From Hoeflea algicola (lineage in GTDB: Bacteria > Pseudomonadota > Alphaproteobacteria > Rhizobiales > Rhizobiaceae): 64,000 nucleotides of DNA. The notes beneath the pieces were generated by a model. It was given only the letters and a program-made list of their open reading frames with translations. It was not told the origin of the DNA and did not search any database. How positions within the stretch are numbered: position 1 is the first letter of the stretch; the number at the start of each line of letters is the position of its first letter. The translations under genes were made by a program, and so were the position numbers. Below, in pieces: positions 47,080-55,952 of the stretch. The stretch spans positions 248,001-312,000 of the forward strand of contig NZ_JAOVZR010000001.1 of NCBI RefSeq assembly GCF_026619415.1, read 5' to 3'.

Positions 47080-47138
47080 GGTGGGGTCCTTGTCTGAAGC
47101 GGCGACATAGGCGACGGAGCCGTGTCCGCCGGCGTGTC

Positions 47139-47792
47139 TCAGGCCCGCGTGCTGGCAAGCTGTTTCAGGATTTCGGTGTAATTGGCGACGCCCTGAGCAC
47201 CGGTGACGAGATGCTTCTTTTCAAATACCATGGCCGGCACGCCACGAATTCCCTGTTGGACCCAGAATTCTTCCTCGGCGCGGACTTCGGCCGCATGACG
47301 TTGATCCTCAAGCACCTTGGTGGCCTCGGGGCGGTCGAGACCGGTTTCTGAAGCGATATCGGCGAGCACTGCAACGTCGGACAGGTCGCGCCGGTCAGTG
47401 AAATAGGCTGCAAACAGCGCCTGTTTCAAATCATGGCCGCGGCCCTGGGTGTCGGCCCAATGGATCAGCTGGTGGACGTTGAACGTGTTGTACATGCGCA
47501 TGTCATCGGCAAAGTTGAAGTCAAACCCGACCTCGGCGCCGATCGCGGTGATTCTTTCCCGGTTCTCCTGCGATTGTTCACGGGTGCTGCCATATTTTTC
47601 CGCGATGTGTTCGCCAAGGTTCTGGCCCTCGGGCGGCATGTCGGTGTTGAGCTCAAACGGATGCCAGTGAACTTCATAGTCGGTACCGGTCTCTTCAAGC
47701 GCGCGAGCCAATTGGCGGTAGCCGACCACACACCAGGGGCAGACGACGTCCGACACGATGTCGATGCGCAGGGGTTGGGATTGGTTGGTCAT
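47139..47792 (-). CDS. DsbA-family oxidoreductase, FrnE-like
   Basis: 217 aa, no signal peptide, so cytosolic. The thioredoxin-fold active site is CPWC in SDVVCPWCVVGYRQL near residue 18, followed by the large helical insertion of DsbA proteins and the cis-Pro strand GIRGVPAMVFEKK. FrnE-like proteins act as thiol-disulphide isomerases or GST-like 2-hydroxychromene isomerase relatives. GGAAAA lies upstream of the ATG. Sits in a minus-strand set with an AhpD-like protein and a HAD dehalogenase. Confidence 0.88.
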   Translation of the reverse strand: MTNQSQPLRIDIVSDVVCPWCVVGYRQLARALEETGTDYEVHWHPFELNTDMPPEGQNLGEHIAEKYGSTREQSQENRERITAIGAEVGFDFNFADDMRMYNTFNVHQLIHWADTQGRGHDLKQALFAAYFTDRRDLSDVAVLADIASETGLDRPEATKVLEDQRHAAEVRAEEEFWVQQGIRGVPAMVFEKKHLVTGAQGVANYTEILKQLASTRA

Positions 47793-47868
47793 GATGTTTT
47801 CCGTGTTTTTCAAGTTTGGATGTTGATTGATTGGTGTGTTGCTTGGTCGAGCGGTATCGTGCCCGCGG

Positions 47869-48567
47869 TCAGGTGGATTTCCAGCGCCGGACAATCTGGT
47901 CGGCAAGCTCGGTAAGGTCCGGCGCGACAAGGTCGGGGACAGGCACTTCCTCTGCCGGCAACAGGGCGTTGTGCGGGCGGGTGACCAGCGCGCCATGCCA
48001 GCCTGCAGCCTGTGCACCTATTGTATCCCACAAATGGCAGGCGACCAGACACAGTTCCGAGGTTTCGGCTTTCAGTGCGTCGGCGACAAGGTGATAGGTT
48101 TCGGGCGCCGGCTTGAATTTACCGACTGATTCGACGCTGAAGGAGTGCTCGAAGAAGCCGCCGAGCCCGGCCCGCTCAAGCGGTGTCGGTGACGCCGCAC
48201 TGGCCGAGTTCGTCAATGTCACAAGCCGGAAACCCGCATCGCGCGGCAGCGTGAGCGCCGGAACCGCGTCTTCATGGGCCGGCATGGTGCCGATCCGCTC
48301 GGCCAGTTCGCTGATGTCGTCGTCGGTAATGTCGACATCGTGGATTGAGCCGATCATCTTCAGCGTGCCGCCTGCGAGCTTGCCAAACCGGGTGTAGAGG
48401 CCGGAAAGTGTCATCGTCTGGGAGTACAGGATCAGTTGTGCAAACCACTCCCTCAAAACTGCCGGGTCGCCGAACAGGCGGTCAAACAGCGGCTCCAGTG
48501 TGGTGATGTCGAGCAGCGTCTCGTTGACATCGAAAACGAGGGTTGAAACGGGCTTGTTCTGGTTCAT
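47869..48567 (-). CDS. Haloacid dehalogenase type II
   Basis: 232-aa HAD-superfamily hydrolase. Seen: nucleophile Asp in LVFDVNETLLD (the V-N-E-T-L signature of L-2-haloacid dehalogenases), Ser/Asn in LVTLTNSASAA, Lys in VGKFKPAPETYHL, and the acidic motif near VACHLWDTIGAQAAGW. Removes halide from short 2-haloacids in characterised relatives; the substrate here is unproven. The ATG at 48567 has AAGGAAA upstream. About 75 bases before the FrnE-like gene. Confidence 0.88.
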   Translation of the reverse strand: MNQNKPVSTLVFDVNETLLDITTLEPLFDRLFGDPAVLREWFAQLILYSQTMTLSGLYTRFGKLAGGTLKMIGSIHDVDITDDDISELAERIGTMPAHEDAVPALTLPRDAGFRLVTLTNSASAASPTPLERAGLGGFFEHSFSVESVGKFKPAPETYHLVADALKAETSELCLVACHLWDTIGAQAAGWHGALVTRPHNALLPAEEVPVPDLVAPDLTELADQIVRRWKST

Positions 48568-48692
48568 CAGCTTTCCTTCCGGCATCGTTCAGATCTGTCG
48601 CATACACTGGAACAGTCAAACCCGGCAGTTGCTCTGCTGTGGTCACCGAATGCGCCGGCCTGGAAGCTGCCAGGCCGGCGCATTCTGATCGA

Positions 48693-49247
48693 TCAGGCGG
48701 CCTTGTGCCACTCGAACTTCTGGAACGGCTGGTCGATCGGGGTTTGCGCTAGGTGGTTGGTGTAGTTCGACATCACCTTTTGGGCGACCCCAAGAACCAC
48801 TTCGAGAACCTGGCGCTTGGTGAAGCCGGCGTCGAGGAAAGCCTGGACAGCGGCATCATCGACATTACCGCGGTCGCGAACAACGCTGAGGGTAAAGCTG
48901 CGCAGCGCTTCAAGATGGGCGTTCGGCAGTGCGGTCTGGTTGCGCAGCGCATCGGAAATCTCGTCGCTGACCTTCATCGCCTTGGCGATGCCGGTATGGG
49001 CGGGAACACAGTAATGGCAGGCATGCTCGACATTGACGGTCTGCCAGACCACCGTCAGTTCATCCTTGGAAAAGCTCGAATTGACGAATTGATCGTGAAC
49101 GAAACGGTAGCTTGCAAGCAGGCCCGGCGCTTCGGCCATGGTGGCGTGCAGGCCGGGGATCATGCCGTTTTGTTTTTTTGATTCGGCAAGCATTGGCTTG
49201 CTCTCGTCAGGGGCGGTGGTTTCATCGTGCAGCGGGAAATCGGTCAT
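48693..49247 (-). CDS. AhpD-like carboxymuconolactone decarboxylase-family protein
   Basis: 184 aa, all-alpha. The motif EHACHYCVPAHTGIAKA contains the CxxC pair and His of peroxidase-related AhpD-like proteins, so it is probably a thiol-dependent peroxidase or redox partner rather than a decarboxylase. First gene of the minus-strand set, divergent from a TetR regulator with a 16-bp inverted repeat between them. Confidence 0.85.
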   Translation of the reverse strand: MTDFPLHDETTAPDESKPMLAESKKQNGMIPGLHATMAEAPGLLASYRFVHDQFVNSSFSKDELTVVWQTVNVEHACHYCVPAHTGIAKAMKVSDEISDALRNQTALPNAHLEALRSFTLSVVRDRGNVDDAAVQAFLDAGFTKRQVLEVVLGVAQKVMSNYTNHLAQTPIDQPFQKFEWHKAA

Positions 49248-49307
49248 TGGCGTCTCCTGAAATTGACTTGAGCGTCCGGGAGCGAACGTCCTGCCAATAT
49301 GGGCGCT

Positions 49308-49347
49308 TTGAGTGATTGCTCAACAGCAAATTTGAGCATTCACTCAA
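49308..49347. promoter_or_regulatory. Operator for the divergent TetR regulator
   Basis: Two 16-bp arms in inverted orientation, 49308-49323 (TTGAGTGATTGCTCAA) and 49332-49347 (TTGAGCATTCACTCAA), matching at 15 of 16 positions, separated by 8 bases. Located 61 bases from the AhpD-like start and 68 from the TetR start, so it could control both. Confidence 0.7.
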
Positions 49348-49414
49348 TGGTGATTGTTATCGCCTCCGCAGCATGCGAGACAAAGCGCTCAATCTCGCCT
49401 ATCTATGAAGGATC

Positions 49415-50041
49415 ATGAAACGTGCTCGCCCCTATAATCGTGAGGTTGCGCTAGACGCAGCCGTGAACCTGTTCTGGACGAAGGGCTATCACGCCACCTC
49501 GCTCAAGGATCTCGAAGCAGCCCTGCAAATGAAGCCCGGCAGCATCTACGCGGCGTTTTCAAGCAAGCAGGCGCTCTATCTGGAAGCGCTGGAGCGGTAC
49601 TTCGAGAAGTCGCGGAACGGGTTCAGACAGGAAATCGAGAGCGTCGCTTCCCCGCTTGACGGCTTGTCGGATTATCTGGTGCAACTTGCCCGCACCCGGT
49701 CGCAGGAGCCGCAGGGACAGGCCTGCATGCTGGTCCGCACGCTACTCGATACGACATCGACCGATGCAGTGATTGCCGAGAAGGCCAATGCCTACCTCGA
49801 ACAGATCCAGACCGAATTTGCTGCCGCCTTCGACCGCGCAAGGGAAATTGGCGAGATTGCGACCGACGCCGATAGCAAACGGCTTGCCCGCCGCTACCAG
49901 GCAAGCATCAACGCGCTCAGGATCGAATTGCACCGCGGTGTCGACCAGGCCGAAATCACTGCACTGGCGCAAGACATGGTCGGGGAACTGGAACGGCTGC
50001 GGGTGCCGCCTGCCGCTGTGGAGCGCGAAGCGCTCGCCTGA
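49415..50041 (+). CDS. TetR-family transcriptional regulator
   Basis: 208 aa. Helix-turn-helix: EVALDAAVNLFWTKGYHATS followed by LEAALQMKPGSIYAAFSSKQ, a form typical of the YxaF/ComR-like TetR group that often senses reactive electrophiles or redox signals. A ligand-binding alpha domain follows with one Cys in GQACMLVRTLLD. AAGGATC immediately precedes the ATG. Divergent from the AhpD-like gene over a long inverted repeat. Confidence 0.9.
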   Translation: MKRARPYNREVALDAAVNLFWTKGYHATSLKDLEAALQMKPGSIYAAFSSKQALYLEALERYFEKSRNGFRQEIESVASPLDGLSDYLVQLARTRSQEPQGQACMLVRTLLDTTSTDAVIAEKANAYLEQIQTEFAAAFDRAREIGEIATDADSKRLARRYQASINALRIELHRGVDQAEITALAQDMVGELERLRVPPAAVEREALA

Positions 50042-50058
50042 TTCCCAAATGGATTAGT

Positions 50059-50445
50059 CTAATTGCCGACGGGTAGCCACTGCGTTGCCAGCACGAAGAG
50101 CAGCCAGATAGCGTTGGCCATCAGCAGGCAGAACACGGCAAACGAGCCGAGATCCTTGGCGTGCCGAGCCATGTCGGAATAATCCGGCGAGACATGGTCG
50201 GTAATGTCTTCCACGGCGGTGTTGAGTGCCTCGATCGAGACTGTCAGCAGATAAAGCAGCGCCGCGCCGACATGGCCCCACAGGGGGGCGCCGGAGAATA
50301 TGAACAGGCCGATGATGACGCAGAAGGCCAGCGTTTCGTGGTGAAATGCGGTCTCTCCCCACAGCCGCCTGACGCCGCCGAGCGAATAGCGCGCGGCGGC
50401 GAACACATGGGCCAGCCCGGTCTCTTTGTCCGGACGCGGGCTCAC
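50059..50445 (-). CDS. dgkA: Diacylglycerol kinase DgkA
   Basis: About 128-aa three-helix membrane kinase that recycles diacylglycerol to phosphatidic acid. Seen: the amphipathic N-terminal ARYSLGGVRRLWGETAFHHE, the catalytic EALNTAVEDITDHVSPDYS and HAKDLGSFAVF, and three hydrophobic segments. The GTG at 50445 overlaps the GST stop (GTGA), which decides the start. Confidence 0.92.
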   Translation of the reverse strand: MSPRPDKETGLAHVFAAARYSLGGVRRLWGETAFHHETLAFCVIIGLFIFSGAPLWGHVGAALLYLLTVSIEALNTAVEDITDHVSPDYSDMARHAKDLGSFAVFCLLMANAIWLLFVLATQWLPVGN

Positions 50446-51038
50446 GCCTTGGGACGCAGGGCGTCGAGTTCGGGAAAGCTTGACGCGAATTTGGCGCTCC
50501 AGCGCTTCAGCTTCGGCCGCCCGCGCTCCCATTGCTCGTCAAACCGCAGTGCCAGGTAGCCGGTAGCGGCCGCCAGCGCCAGATGACCGCCATTCGGCGT
50601 CTTGGTGATGCGTGGCAGATTGTTTTCGAGATGGTCAAGTGTCCGGGTCACCTTTGCCCACTGCATGTCGATCCAGTCCTGGTGAACCTTTTCTTCGGGC
50701 CGGTGCCGGCGCTCATAGACGATCACCAGCAGGCAGTCGCAGAGGCCGTCGCACAATGCTTCCAGCACTTCCGCATCGGTGCGCTTGGCGGCGTTGCGTG
50801 GATACAGCCGCTTGCCGCCGGTGCGGTCGAGAAACTGCATGATGGCGCGGCTGTCATAAACCGCCTGGCCCTCGTCGGTGACCAGCGTCGGGATCTTGCC
50901 GAGCGGATTGTTGTCGACCAGTTCGGCGGGCAGGGCGCCGGTATTGGTCAGCACCGGTTCGAGGTCGATGCCGGCAAAATGCGCGGCCATGCGAACCTTG
51001 GAGGAATAGGGGGAGGCGGGGGCGTAAAGGAGTTTCAT
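50442..51038 (-). CDS. Glutathione S-transferase family protein (second copy)
   Basis: 198 aa. N-terminal thioredoxin-like domain (KLLYAPASPYSSKVRMAAHF, then NPLGKIPTLVTDEGQAVYDS with cis-Pro and the Asp-Ser glutathione contact) and a C-terminal alpha domain with HLALAAATGYLALRFDE. Closest in pattern to the YibF-like group. Substrate unknown. ATG at 51038. Translationally coupled to dgkA by a 4-bp overlap; unrelated functionally as far as is known. Confidence 0.88.
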   Translation of the reverse strand: MKLLYAPASPYSSKVRMAAHFAGIDLEPVLTNTGALPAELVDNNPLGKIPTLVTDEGQAVYDSRAIMQFLDRTGGKRLYPRNAAKRTDAEVLEALCDGLCDCLLVIVYERRHRPEEKVHQDWIDMQWAKVTRTLDHLENNLPRITKTPNGGHLALAAATGYLALRFDEQWERGRPKLKRWSAKFASSFPELDALRPKA

Positions 51039-51078
51039 CGGTTTTTTCTCTGCTTTGTCAAAAAATGGGCGGTTGCGT

Positions 51079-51795
51079 TCAATTGGGCTCGGGCACCGAG
51101 AGATTATCGAGCGTGCAGCCGGAACGATCCACTTTGGCACAGCTGCGGAATTCAAGGGTACTGCTCATGCAGATTCGGATTTCGCGAAGCATGCCACGGT
51201 CGCATGTCACGGCAATTCCATCGCGCTCCATGCCGGGATTGGCAGCAATAAAGGATTTTTCAGCGTCGAACGCATCAATCTTGGCCGGTAATTTGTCAAG
51301 CGCAAAGGCCGCGGGCACTGCCACGCGTTGCCGCGCCGCCCGCAGTACTTCGAAATAATCCTTCTGGCCAAGCCCGGAGCAAGATCCGTGTTTGCGCCAT
51401 TGCTGGCCGACCAGGCCCATTGACGGAAGCAAGTCGAGATAGGCCTGGCCAAGCTGTGACGGCACCCGTTCAGGCTCGCGCGAATCGCAGTATTGCGGGT
51501 AGCCGTCCTCAAATTGCGGCCACAGCCCATGTACCACGAACCCCAGATCGCGGTCCTCGGCACATTGGTTCCGATTGGCGCGCGCGCCTTCGATCAGGCA
51601 ATAGGCAGGTGACCAGGACAACGCCAGCACGTAAAAATCAAAACCGGTTCCAAGCGGAAGATCTGCGCTGGGCGAGGAGGAGGCCGCGACCGGCTTCCTT
51701 GCCGAAGCGGCTGCGTCGCTATCATCGGAACAGGCAAACAGCAGCGCAGTCAGTGGCAGTGCTACCAGAAGCCGGATTGCTGCTGAAATTGACAC
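51079..51795 (-). CDS. Ribonuclease T2 family lipoprotein
   Basis: About 238 aa. The N-terminal hydrophobic stretch ends in LLFAC, a lipobox with Cys near residue 20, so it should be a lipid-anchored periplasmic protein. Both RNase T2 active-site boxes are present: CAS I FVVHGLWPQ and CAS II WRKHGSCSG, each with its catalytic His. Paired Cys residues would form disulphides. The GTG at 51795 lies nine bases after the stop of the secreted-protein gene upstream. Probably degrades RNA in the periplasm. Confidence 0.88.
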   Translation of the reverse strand: MSISAAIRLLVALPLTALLFACSDDSDAAASARKPVAASSSPSADLPLGTGFDFYVLALSWSPAYCLIEGARANRNQCAEDRDLGFVVHGLWPQFEDGYPQYCDSREPERVPSQLGQAYLDLLPSMGLVGQQWRKHGSCSGLGQKDYFEVLRAARQRVAVPAAFALDKLPAKIDAFDAEKSFIAANPGMERDGIAVTCDRGMLREIRICMSSTLEFRSCAKVDRSGCTLDNLSVPEPN

Positions 51796-51803
51796 GAGTG
51801 GGA

Positions 51804-52214
51804 TCAGCGTACCGACCGGCACCAGGCGCCGTAAACCTTGAGCGGATCGAGTCCGGAGATGCAGAATTCGAGATTGTCGCGCAGGCTGGCAAATCCCATG
51901 TCGCCTTCGATCAACCACCAGATCGGTCGATCCCGGCCGTCGTTCATACGTGCCGTGCCATGGCAATAAAGCCGGGGAATCGATGAGGAATACCGCGTGT
52001 TGCGGCCACGCGTGGCGTGCGGCCGCTCGATGCTGTCGATGGCAAGCCCGCGCTGTAACAGCACCCGGTCGGTCCATTGAAACCGCTTCTGAATATAGGT
52101 GAGCACTTGCGGCGCATCGCAAGCGGCGAATGTGCCGCCGGTAAATGCCATGGCTGGCGCAGAGTAGCCCGAAAACGCGATTACGAGGGCAAGTATCAGA
52201 CTTTTCATGTTCAT
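51804..52214 (-). CDS. Secreted protein of unknown function, partner of RNase T2
   Basis: 136 aa with a clear signal peptide (LILALVIAFSGYSAPAMA) and a mature region with four Cys residues (AACDAP, RLYCHG, EFCISG, AWCRSVR), likely two disulphides. I do not recognise a family. Motifs: WWLIEGDMGFASLRDNLE near the end. ATG at 52214 with AAAGGA upstream. Directly precedes the RNase T2 lipoprotein gene with nine bases between, so the two periplasmic proteins are probably made together. Confidence 0.75.
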   Translation of the reverse strand: MNMKSLILALVIAFSGYSAPAMAFTGGTFAACDAPQVLTYIQKRFQWTDRVLLQRGLAIDSIERPHATRGRNTRYSSSIPRLYCHGTARMNDGRDRPIWWLIEGDMGFASLRDNLEFCISGLDPLKVYGAWCRSVR

Positions 52215-52284
52215 GACCGGTCCTTTGTCCACGATGATTCCCGGTATACGGGGAGGTCCCGCCCGGAGCAAGGGCATTGAGCTT

Positions 52285-53136
52285 TCAACCTTCGCCCACC
52301 AGCATGCGGATCTCCGTACCGCCACCTGGCCCCTGGGCCAGCAGGCCAGCTAGTTCGGGGAGTACGGCCCTGAGTGAAGCTTCCAGCGTGTAGGGCGGGT
52401 TGACGATAACCAGTCCGCTGCCGTTAAGTCCGGGTGCGGTGGTGTTGTTGCGTATCCAGAGCCGCACCGTCAGCGTGCTCGGCCGGCCGAGATTGGTGAG
52501 CTTGGCGTCGAATGCCTTGAGCGGGCTGTCGGCCTTGATCGGGTGCCACAACATGTAGGTGCCGCCGGCAAAGCGCCGCGTCGCCCGCGCCAGCCCATCG
52601 ACCAGCCGGTCGAATTCGCCTTCTTCCTCGAACGGTGGGTCGACCAGCACCAGGCCGCGTTTTTCCTTGGGAGGCAGATGCGCGCCGAGCGCCAGCCAGC
52701 CATCGAGTTCGATTACCCTAACCTGATAATCGCCCTCAAACGCCGCTCTGAGCTTTTCCGCGTCGGCCGGATGCAGCTCGATTGCCGAAAGCCGGTCTTT
52801 CTTGCGCATCAGAAGCCGCGCAAGTTTGGGCGAGCCGGGGTAGTGGCGCAGCCCGCCTTCGGGATTGAGCGTTGTGACGGTCTCAAGCCATGGCGCCAGA
52901 AACGCGCCCAGGTCCGGCGACAGGCTGGCCTTCATCACCCGGCCGACGCCTTCGCGCCATTCGCCGGTCTTTTGCGCCTCGACCGAAGAAAGGTCGTAGA
53001 CACCGATGCCTGCATGGGTGTCGATCACGCGGAACGCCTGATCCTTGCGCTTGAGATAGGTGATGATCTGGGCCAACACCGCGTGCTTGAGCACATCGGC
53101 GAAATTGCCCGCGTGGTAGCTGTGGCGATAATTCAT
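52285..53136 (-). CDS. rlmJ: 23S rRNA (adenine-2030-N6)-methyltransferase RlmJ
   Basis: 283 aa. N-terminus MNYRHSYHAGNFADVLKH is the RlmJ signature. Also seen: DTHAGIGVYDL (SAM-binding), SAIELHPAD, the catalytic LVDPPFEEEGEF, and NPPYTLEASL. It methylates A2030 of 23S rRNA in E. coli. Single gene, divergent from the molybdopterin oxidoreductase. Confidence 0.94.
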   Translation of the reverse strand: MNYRHSYHAGNFADVLKHAVLAQIITYLKRKDQAFRVIDTHAGIGVYDLSSVEAQKTGEWREGVGRVMKASLSPDLGAFLAPWLETVTTLNPEGGLRHYPGSPKLARLLMRKKDRLSAIELHPADAEKLRAAFEGDYQVRVIELDGWLALGAHLPPKEKRGLVLVDPPFEEEGEFDRLVDGLARATRRFAGGTYMLWHPIKADSPLKAFDAKLTNLGRPSTLTVRLWIRNNTTAPGLNGSGLVIVNPPYTLEASLRAVLPELAGLLAQGPGGGTEIRMLVGEG

Positions 53137-53248
53137 CGTCTGGCCTGATGTATCCTTGGCGTGGGTCAGTTGAAAATTTCGCCCCGAAGTAGCGCGGCGT
53201 CGCGGTTTCTCTTATAGAGAAAGCATCAATGATGCGAGTGGAGAAAAC

Positions 53249-55372
53249 ATGAACGACGCAAGCCCGCTTAAGTCCGGCCAGGCGCCGGCCATCGGCTATT
53301 CTGCCTGCCCGCATGATTGTCCCTCAACCTGCGCGCTCGAAGTAGAAGTGTTGGCCCATAACCGCATCGGCCGGGTGCGCGGTGATGCGGCCAACAGCTA
53401 CACCGCCGGTGTGATCTGCGCCAAGGTGGCGCGCTACGCCGATCGCATTCATCACCCGGACCGTCTGCTCAAACCGCTGATCCGCGCCGGCGCCAAGGGC
53501 GAGGGGAAGTGGAAAGAGGCAAGCTTCGACGCCGCACTCGACCTGATCGCCGAAAAGTTTCTCAAGGCCGAAGCCGAGTTCGGTTCCGAAACTGTCTGGC
53601 CGGCCTTCTATGCCGGCACCATGGGGCTGGTGCAGCGCGACGGCATCCACCGCCTGCGCCACGCCAAACGTTATTCCAACCAATTCGATAGCTATTGCAC
53701 CAATCTGGCCTGGACCGGCTTTTCCATGGGCGCGGGCGCCCTGCGTGGCCCCGATCCACGCGAGATGGCCAAATCCGATTGCGTGGTGATCTGGGGCACC
53801 AATGCGGTCTCCACTCAGGTCAATGTCATGACCCACGCAATGCGCGCCCGCAAGGAACGTGGCGCCAAGATCGTGGTCATCGATGTCTATGAAAACCAGA
53901 CCATGAAACAGGCCGACGTCAAGCTGGTGGTCAAGCCCGGTACCGATGCGGCGCTGGCCTGTGCGGCCATGCATGTGCTGTTTCGTGACGGTTTGGCCGA
54001 TCGCGAATATCTCAACAAATACAGCGATGACCCGGCGGGACTTGAATCACATTTGCAAAGCCGTACGCCGGAATGGGCGGAGGCGATCTGCGGGGTTCCA
54101 GCAGCCGAGATCGAGGCTTTTGCGAAGCTGGTCGGCACCACCAAGCGCTCATTCTTCCGGCTTGGTTACGGCTTCTCGCGTCAGCGCAACGGCGCGATCA
54201 ACATGCATGCGGCACTGTCGCTCGCCGTCGTTACCGGCGCTTACCAGTATGAAGGCGGTGGCGCGTTTCATTCCAATTCCGGTATTTTCCGGCTCGACAA
54301 ATCCCTCGTCGAAGGCCGCAAGCAGTATGATCCCGGCCTGCGCTGGCTCGATCAGTCGCAGTTGGGCCGGGTGCTTACCGGCGAACCAGAATCGCTCAAT
54401 GGCGGACCACCGGTGACCGCCATGCTGATCCAGAACACCAACCCCGCCAATGTCGTGCCCGAGCAGCGCAAGGCATTCAGGGGGCTGATGCGCGAGGACC
54501 TGTTCGTAGCCGTCCACGAACAATTCATGACCGACACGGCGCTTCTGGCCGATGTGGTGCTGCCGGCCACCATGTTTCTCGAACATGATGACATCTACCG
54601 TGGCGGCGGCAACCAGCACATCATTCTCGGGCCGAAACTGGTCGATCCGCCCGAAGGCCCGAAATCCAACCATTACGTGATCGAGGAACTGGCCAAGCGT
54701 CTGGGCGTGGGCGACCACGAGGGGTTCGGGCTCACCGAGCGGCAGCACATCGACTACATGCTGCAAAAGCGGGGCTTGGGAGATTTCGACAGTTTCAAGG
54801 CCGACAAATGGGTCGATCTGCAGCCGGATTTCGAAACATCTCATTTCCTCGGTGGATTCGGCCACAAGGATGGCAAGTACCGCTTCCGGCCCGACTGGAC
54901 CGGAACACCTGCCGCTAACAAACCGCCAAAGCGGATGGGGCCGCAAGGGCCGGTAGATCGGCTTCCAACGTTCCCTGATCATGTCGAACTGATTGAAAGC
55001 GCCGACGCGGAGCATCCGTTCCGGCTCGCCACGTCGCCCTCACGTTCGTTCCTCAATTCGACCTTCAGCGAAACGCCGGGATCGAAGGCCAAGGAAATAC
55101 GCCCGACCCTGCTGATCCACCCGGAAGACGCCGCAGCGCTTGGCCTGGGCGACGGCGACCGGGTGCGGCTTGGTAATATGCGAGGCGATCTCTCCATGCA
55201 CGCAAAGCTCGACCCCGGTCCGCGCCGCGGCGTCGTCATCCATGAAGGACTGTGGCCCAATTCTGCGTTCGAGGGCGGCGAGGGGATCAACATCCTCACC
55301 GGCGCCGATGCCTGCGCCCCCTATGGTGGTGCAGCGTTTCACGACACCAAGGTGTGGGTGCGGAAAGCCTAG
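53249..55372 (+). CDS. Molybdopterin oxidoreductase of the DMSO reductase family
   Basis: 707 aa. An N-terminal [4Fe-4S] motif CPHDCPSTC with a fourth Cys in GVICAK, then the molybdopterin-binding domains (NTNPANVVPEQRKAF, DVVLPATMFLEHDDIYRGGG) and the C-terminal dinucleotide-binding domain (IHPEDAAALGLGDGDRVRL). No twin-arginine signal, so cytosolic. Such proteins are annotated as anaerobic dehydrogenases or formate-dehydrogenase-like; the position that usually bears Ser, Cys or Sec is not clear to me. Substrate unknown. MoaD and MoaE in this window could supply its cofactor. Confidence 0.88.
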   Translation: MNDASPLKSGQAPAIGYSACPHDCPSTCALEVEVLAHNRIGRVRGDAANSYTAGVICAKVARYADRIHHPDRLLKPLIRAGAKGEGKWKEASFDAALDLIAEKFLKAEAEFGSETVWPAFYAGTMGLVQRDGIHRLRHAKRYSNQFDSYCTNLAWTGFSMGAGALRGPDPREMAKSDCVVIWGTNAVSTQVNVMTHAMRARKERGAKIVVIDVYENQTMKQADVKLVVKPGTDAALACAAMHVLFRDGLADREYLNKYSDDPAGLESHLQSRTPEWAEAICGVPAAEIEAFAKLVGTTKRSFFRLGYGFSRQRNGAINMHAALSLAVVTGAYQYEGGGAFHSNSGIFRLDKSLVEGRKQYDPGLRWLDQSQLGRVLTGEPESLNGGPPVTAMLIQNTNPANVVPEQRKAFRGLMREDLFVAVHEQFMTDTALLADVVLPATMFLEHDDIYRGGGNQHIILGPKLVDPPEGPKSNHYVIEELAKRLGVGDHEGFGLTERQHIDYMLQKRGLGDFDSFKADKWVDLQPDFETSHFLGGFGHKDGKYRFRPDWTGTPAANKPPKRMGPQGPVDRLPTFPDHVELIESADAEHPFRLATSPSRSFLNSTFSETPGSKAKEIRPTLLIHPEDAAALGLGDGDRVRLGNMRGDLSMHAKLDPGPRRGVVIHEGLWPNSAFEGGEGINILTGADACAPYGGAAFHDTKVWVRKA

Positions 55373-55414
55373 ACCACGCACCGGGCCGCAGCGTCCCTCC
55401 GGCGACAGACGATG

Positions 55415-55879
55415 TCAGGCCACTTCCGTGTCGGTTTGCAGCGTTTGTCGAACTTTGCCCAGCATTGCATGCAGGGTAGAGAATTCTGCCGTGGTCAGGC
55501 CGAAAGCTTCGGCAACGCAAGCCGGCACATGGCTGGCCCGGGCTTCCATCGCCTGTCCGGCCTCGGTTAGGTGCACCCGCACCTTGCGTTCATCGGTGGC
55601 ATCGCGCGTGCGTGCCACAAGGCCCTGGCTTTCGAGACGCTTGACCAGCGGCGTCAGGGTCGAAGAGGCAAGGTCAAGCCGTTGGCCCAGATCGCCCACT
55701 GTCACCCCGTCGCCGTCCCACAGCACCAGCATCACCAGATATTGCGGATAGGTCAGCCCGAGCCCCGATAACAGCGGGTGATACACCTGCCCGACGGCAT
55801 GGTGGGTGGCGTAGATATCGAAGCAGAGCATCGATTCGGGAATCGGCCTGAACCCTGCCGGCAGTTTGCCCTTGGCCAT
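55415..55879 (-). CDS. ohrR: MarR-family peroxide-sensing repressor OhrR
   Basis: 154-aa winged-helix repressor. The sensing Cys is in MLCFDIYATHHAVGQVYHPLL near residue 19, the position oxidised by organic hydroperoxides in OhrR. DNA-binding: LGQRLDLASSTLTPLVKRLE and the wing DERKVRVHLTEAG. Divergent from ohr, with palindromes between. Confidence 0.93.
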   Translation of the reverse strand: MAKGKLPAGFRPIPESMLCFDIYATHHAVGQVYHPLLSGLGLTYPQYLVMLVLWDGDGVTVGDLGQRLDLASSTLTPLVKRLESQGLVARTRDATDERKVRVHLTEAGQAMEARASHVPACVAEAFGLTTAEFSTLHAMLGKVRQTLQTDTEVA

Positions 55880-55952
55880 GGTGTTTTCTCCTGTGGGCTG
55901 AGCCTATTTCGTGCGCTTGCGACAATCAATCACTTGAAGGTTGGCATTTGAC

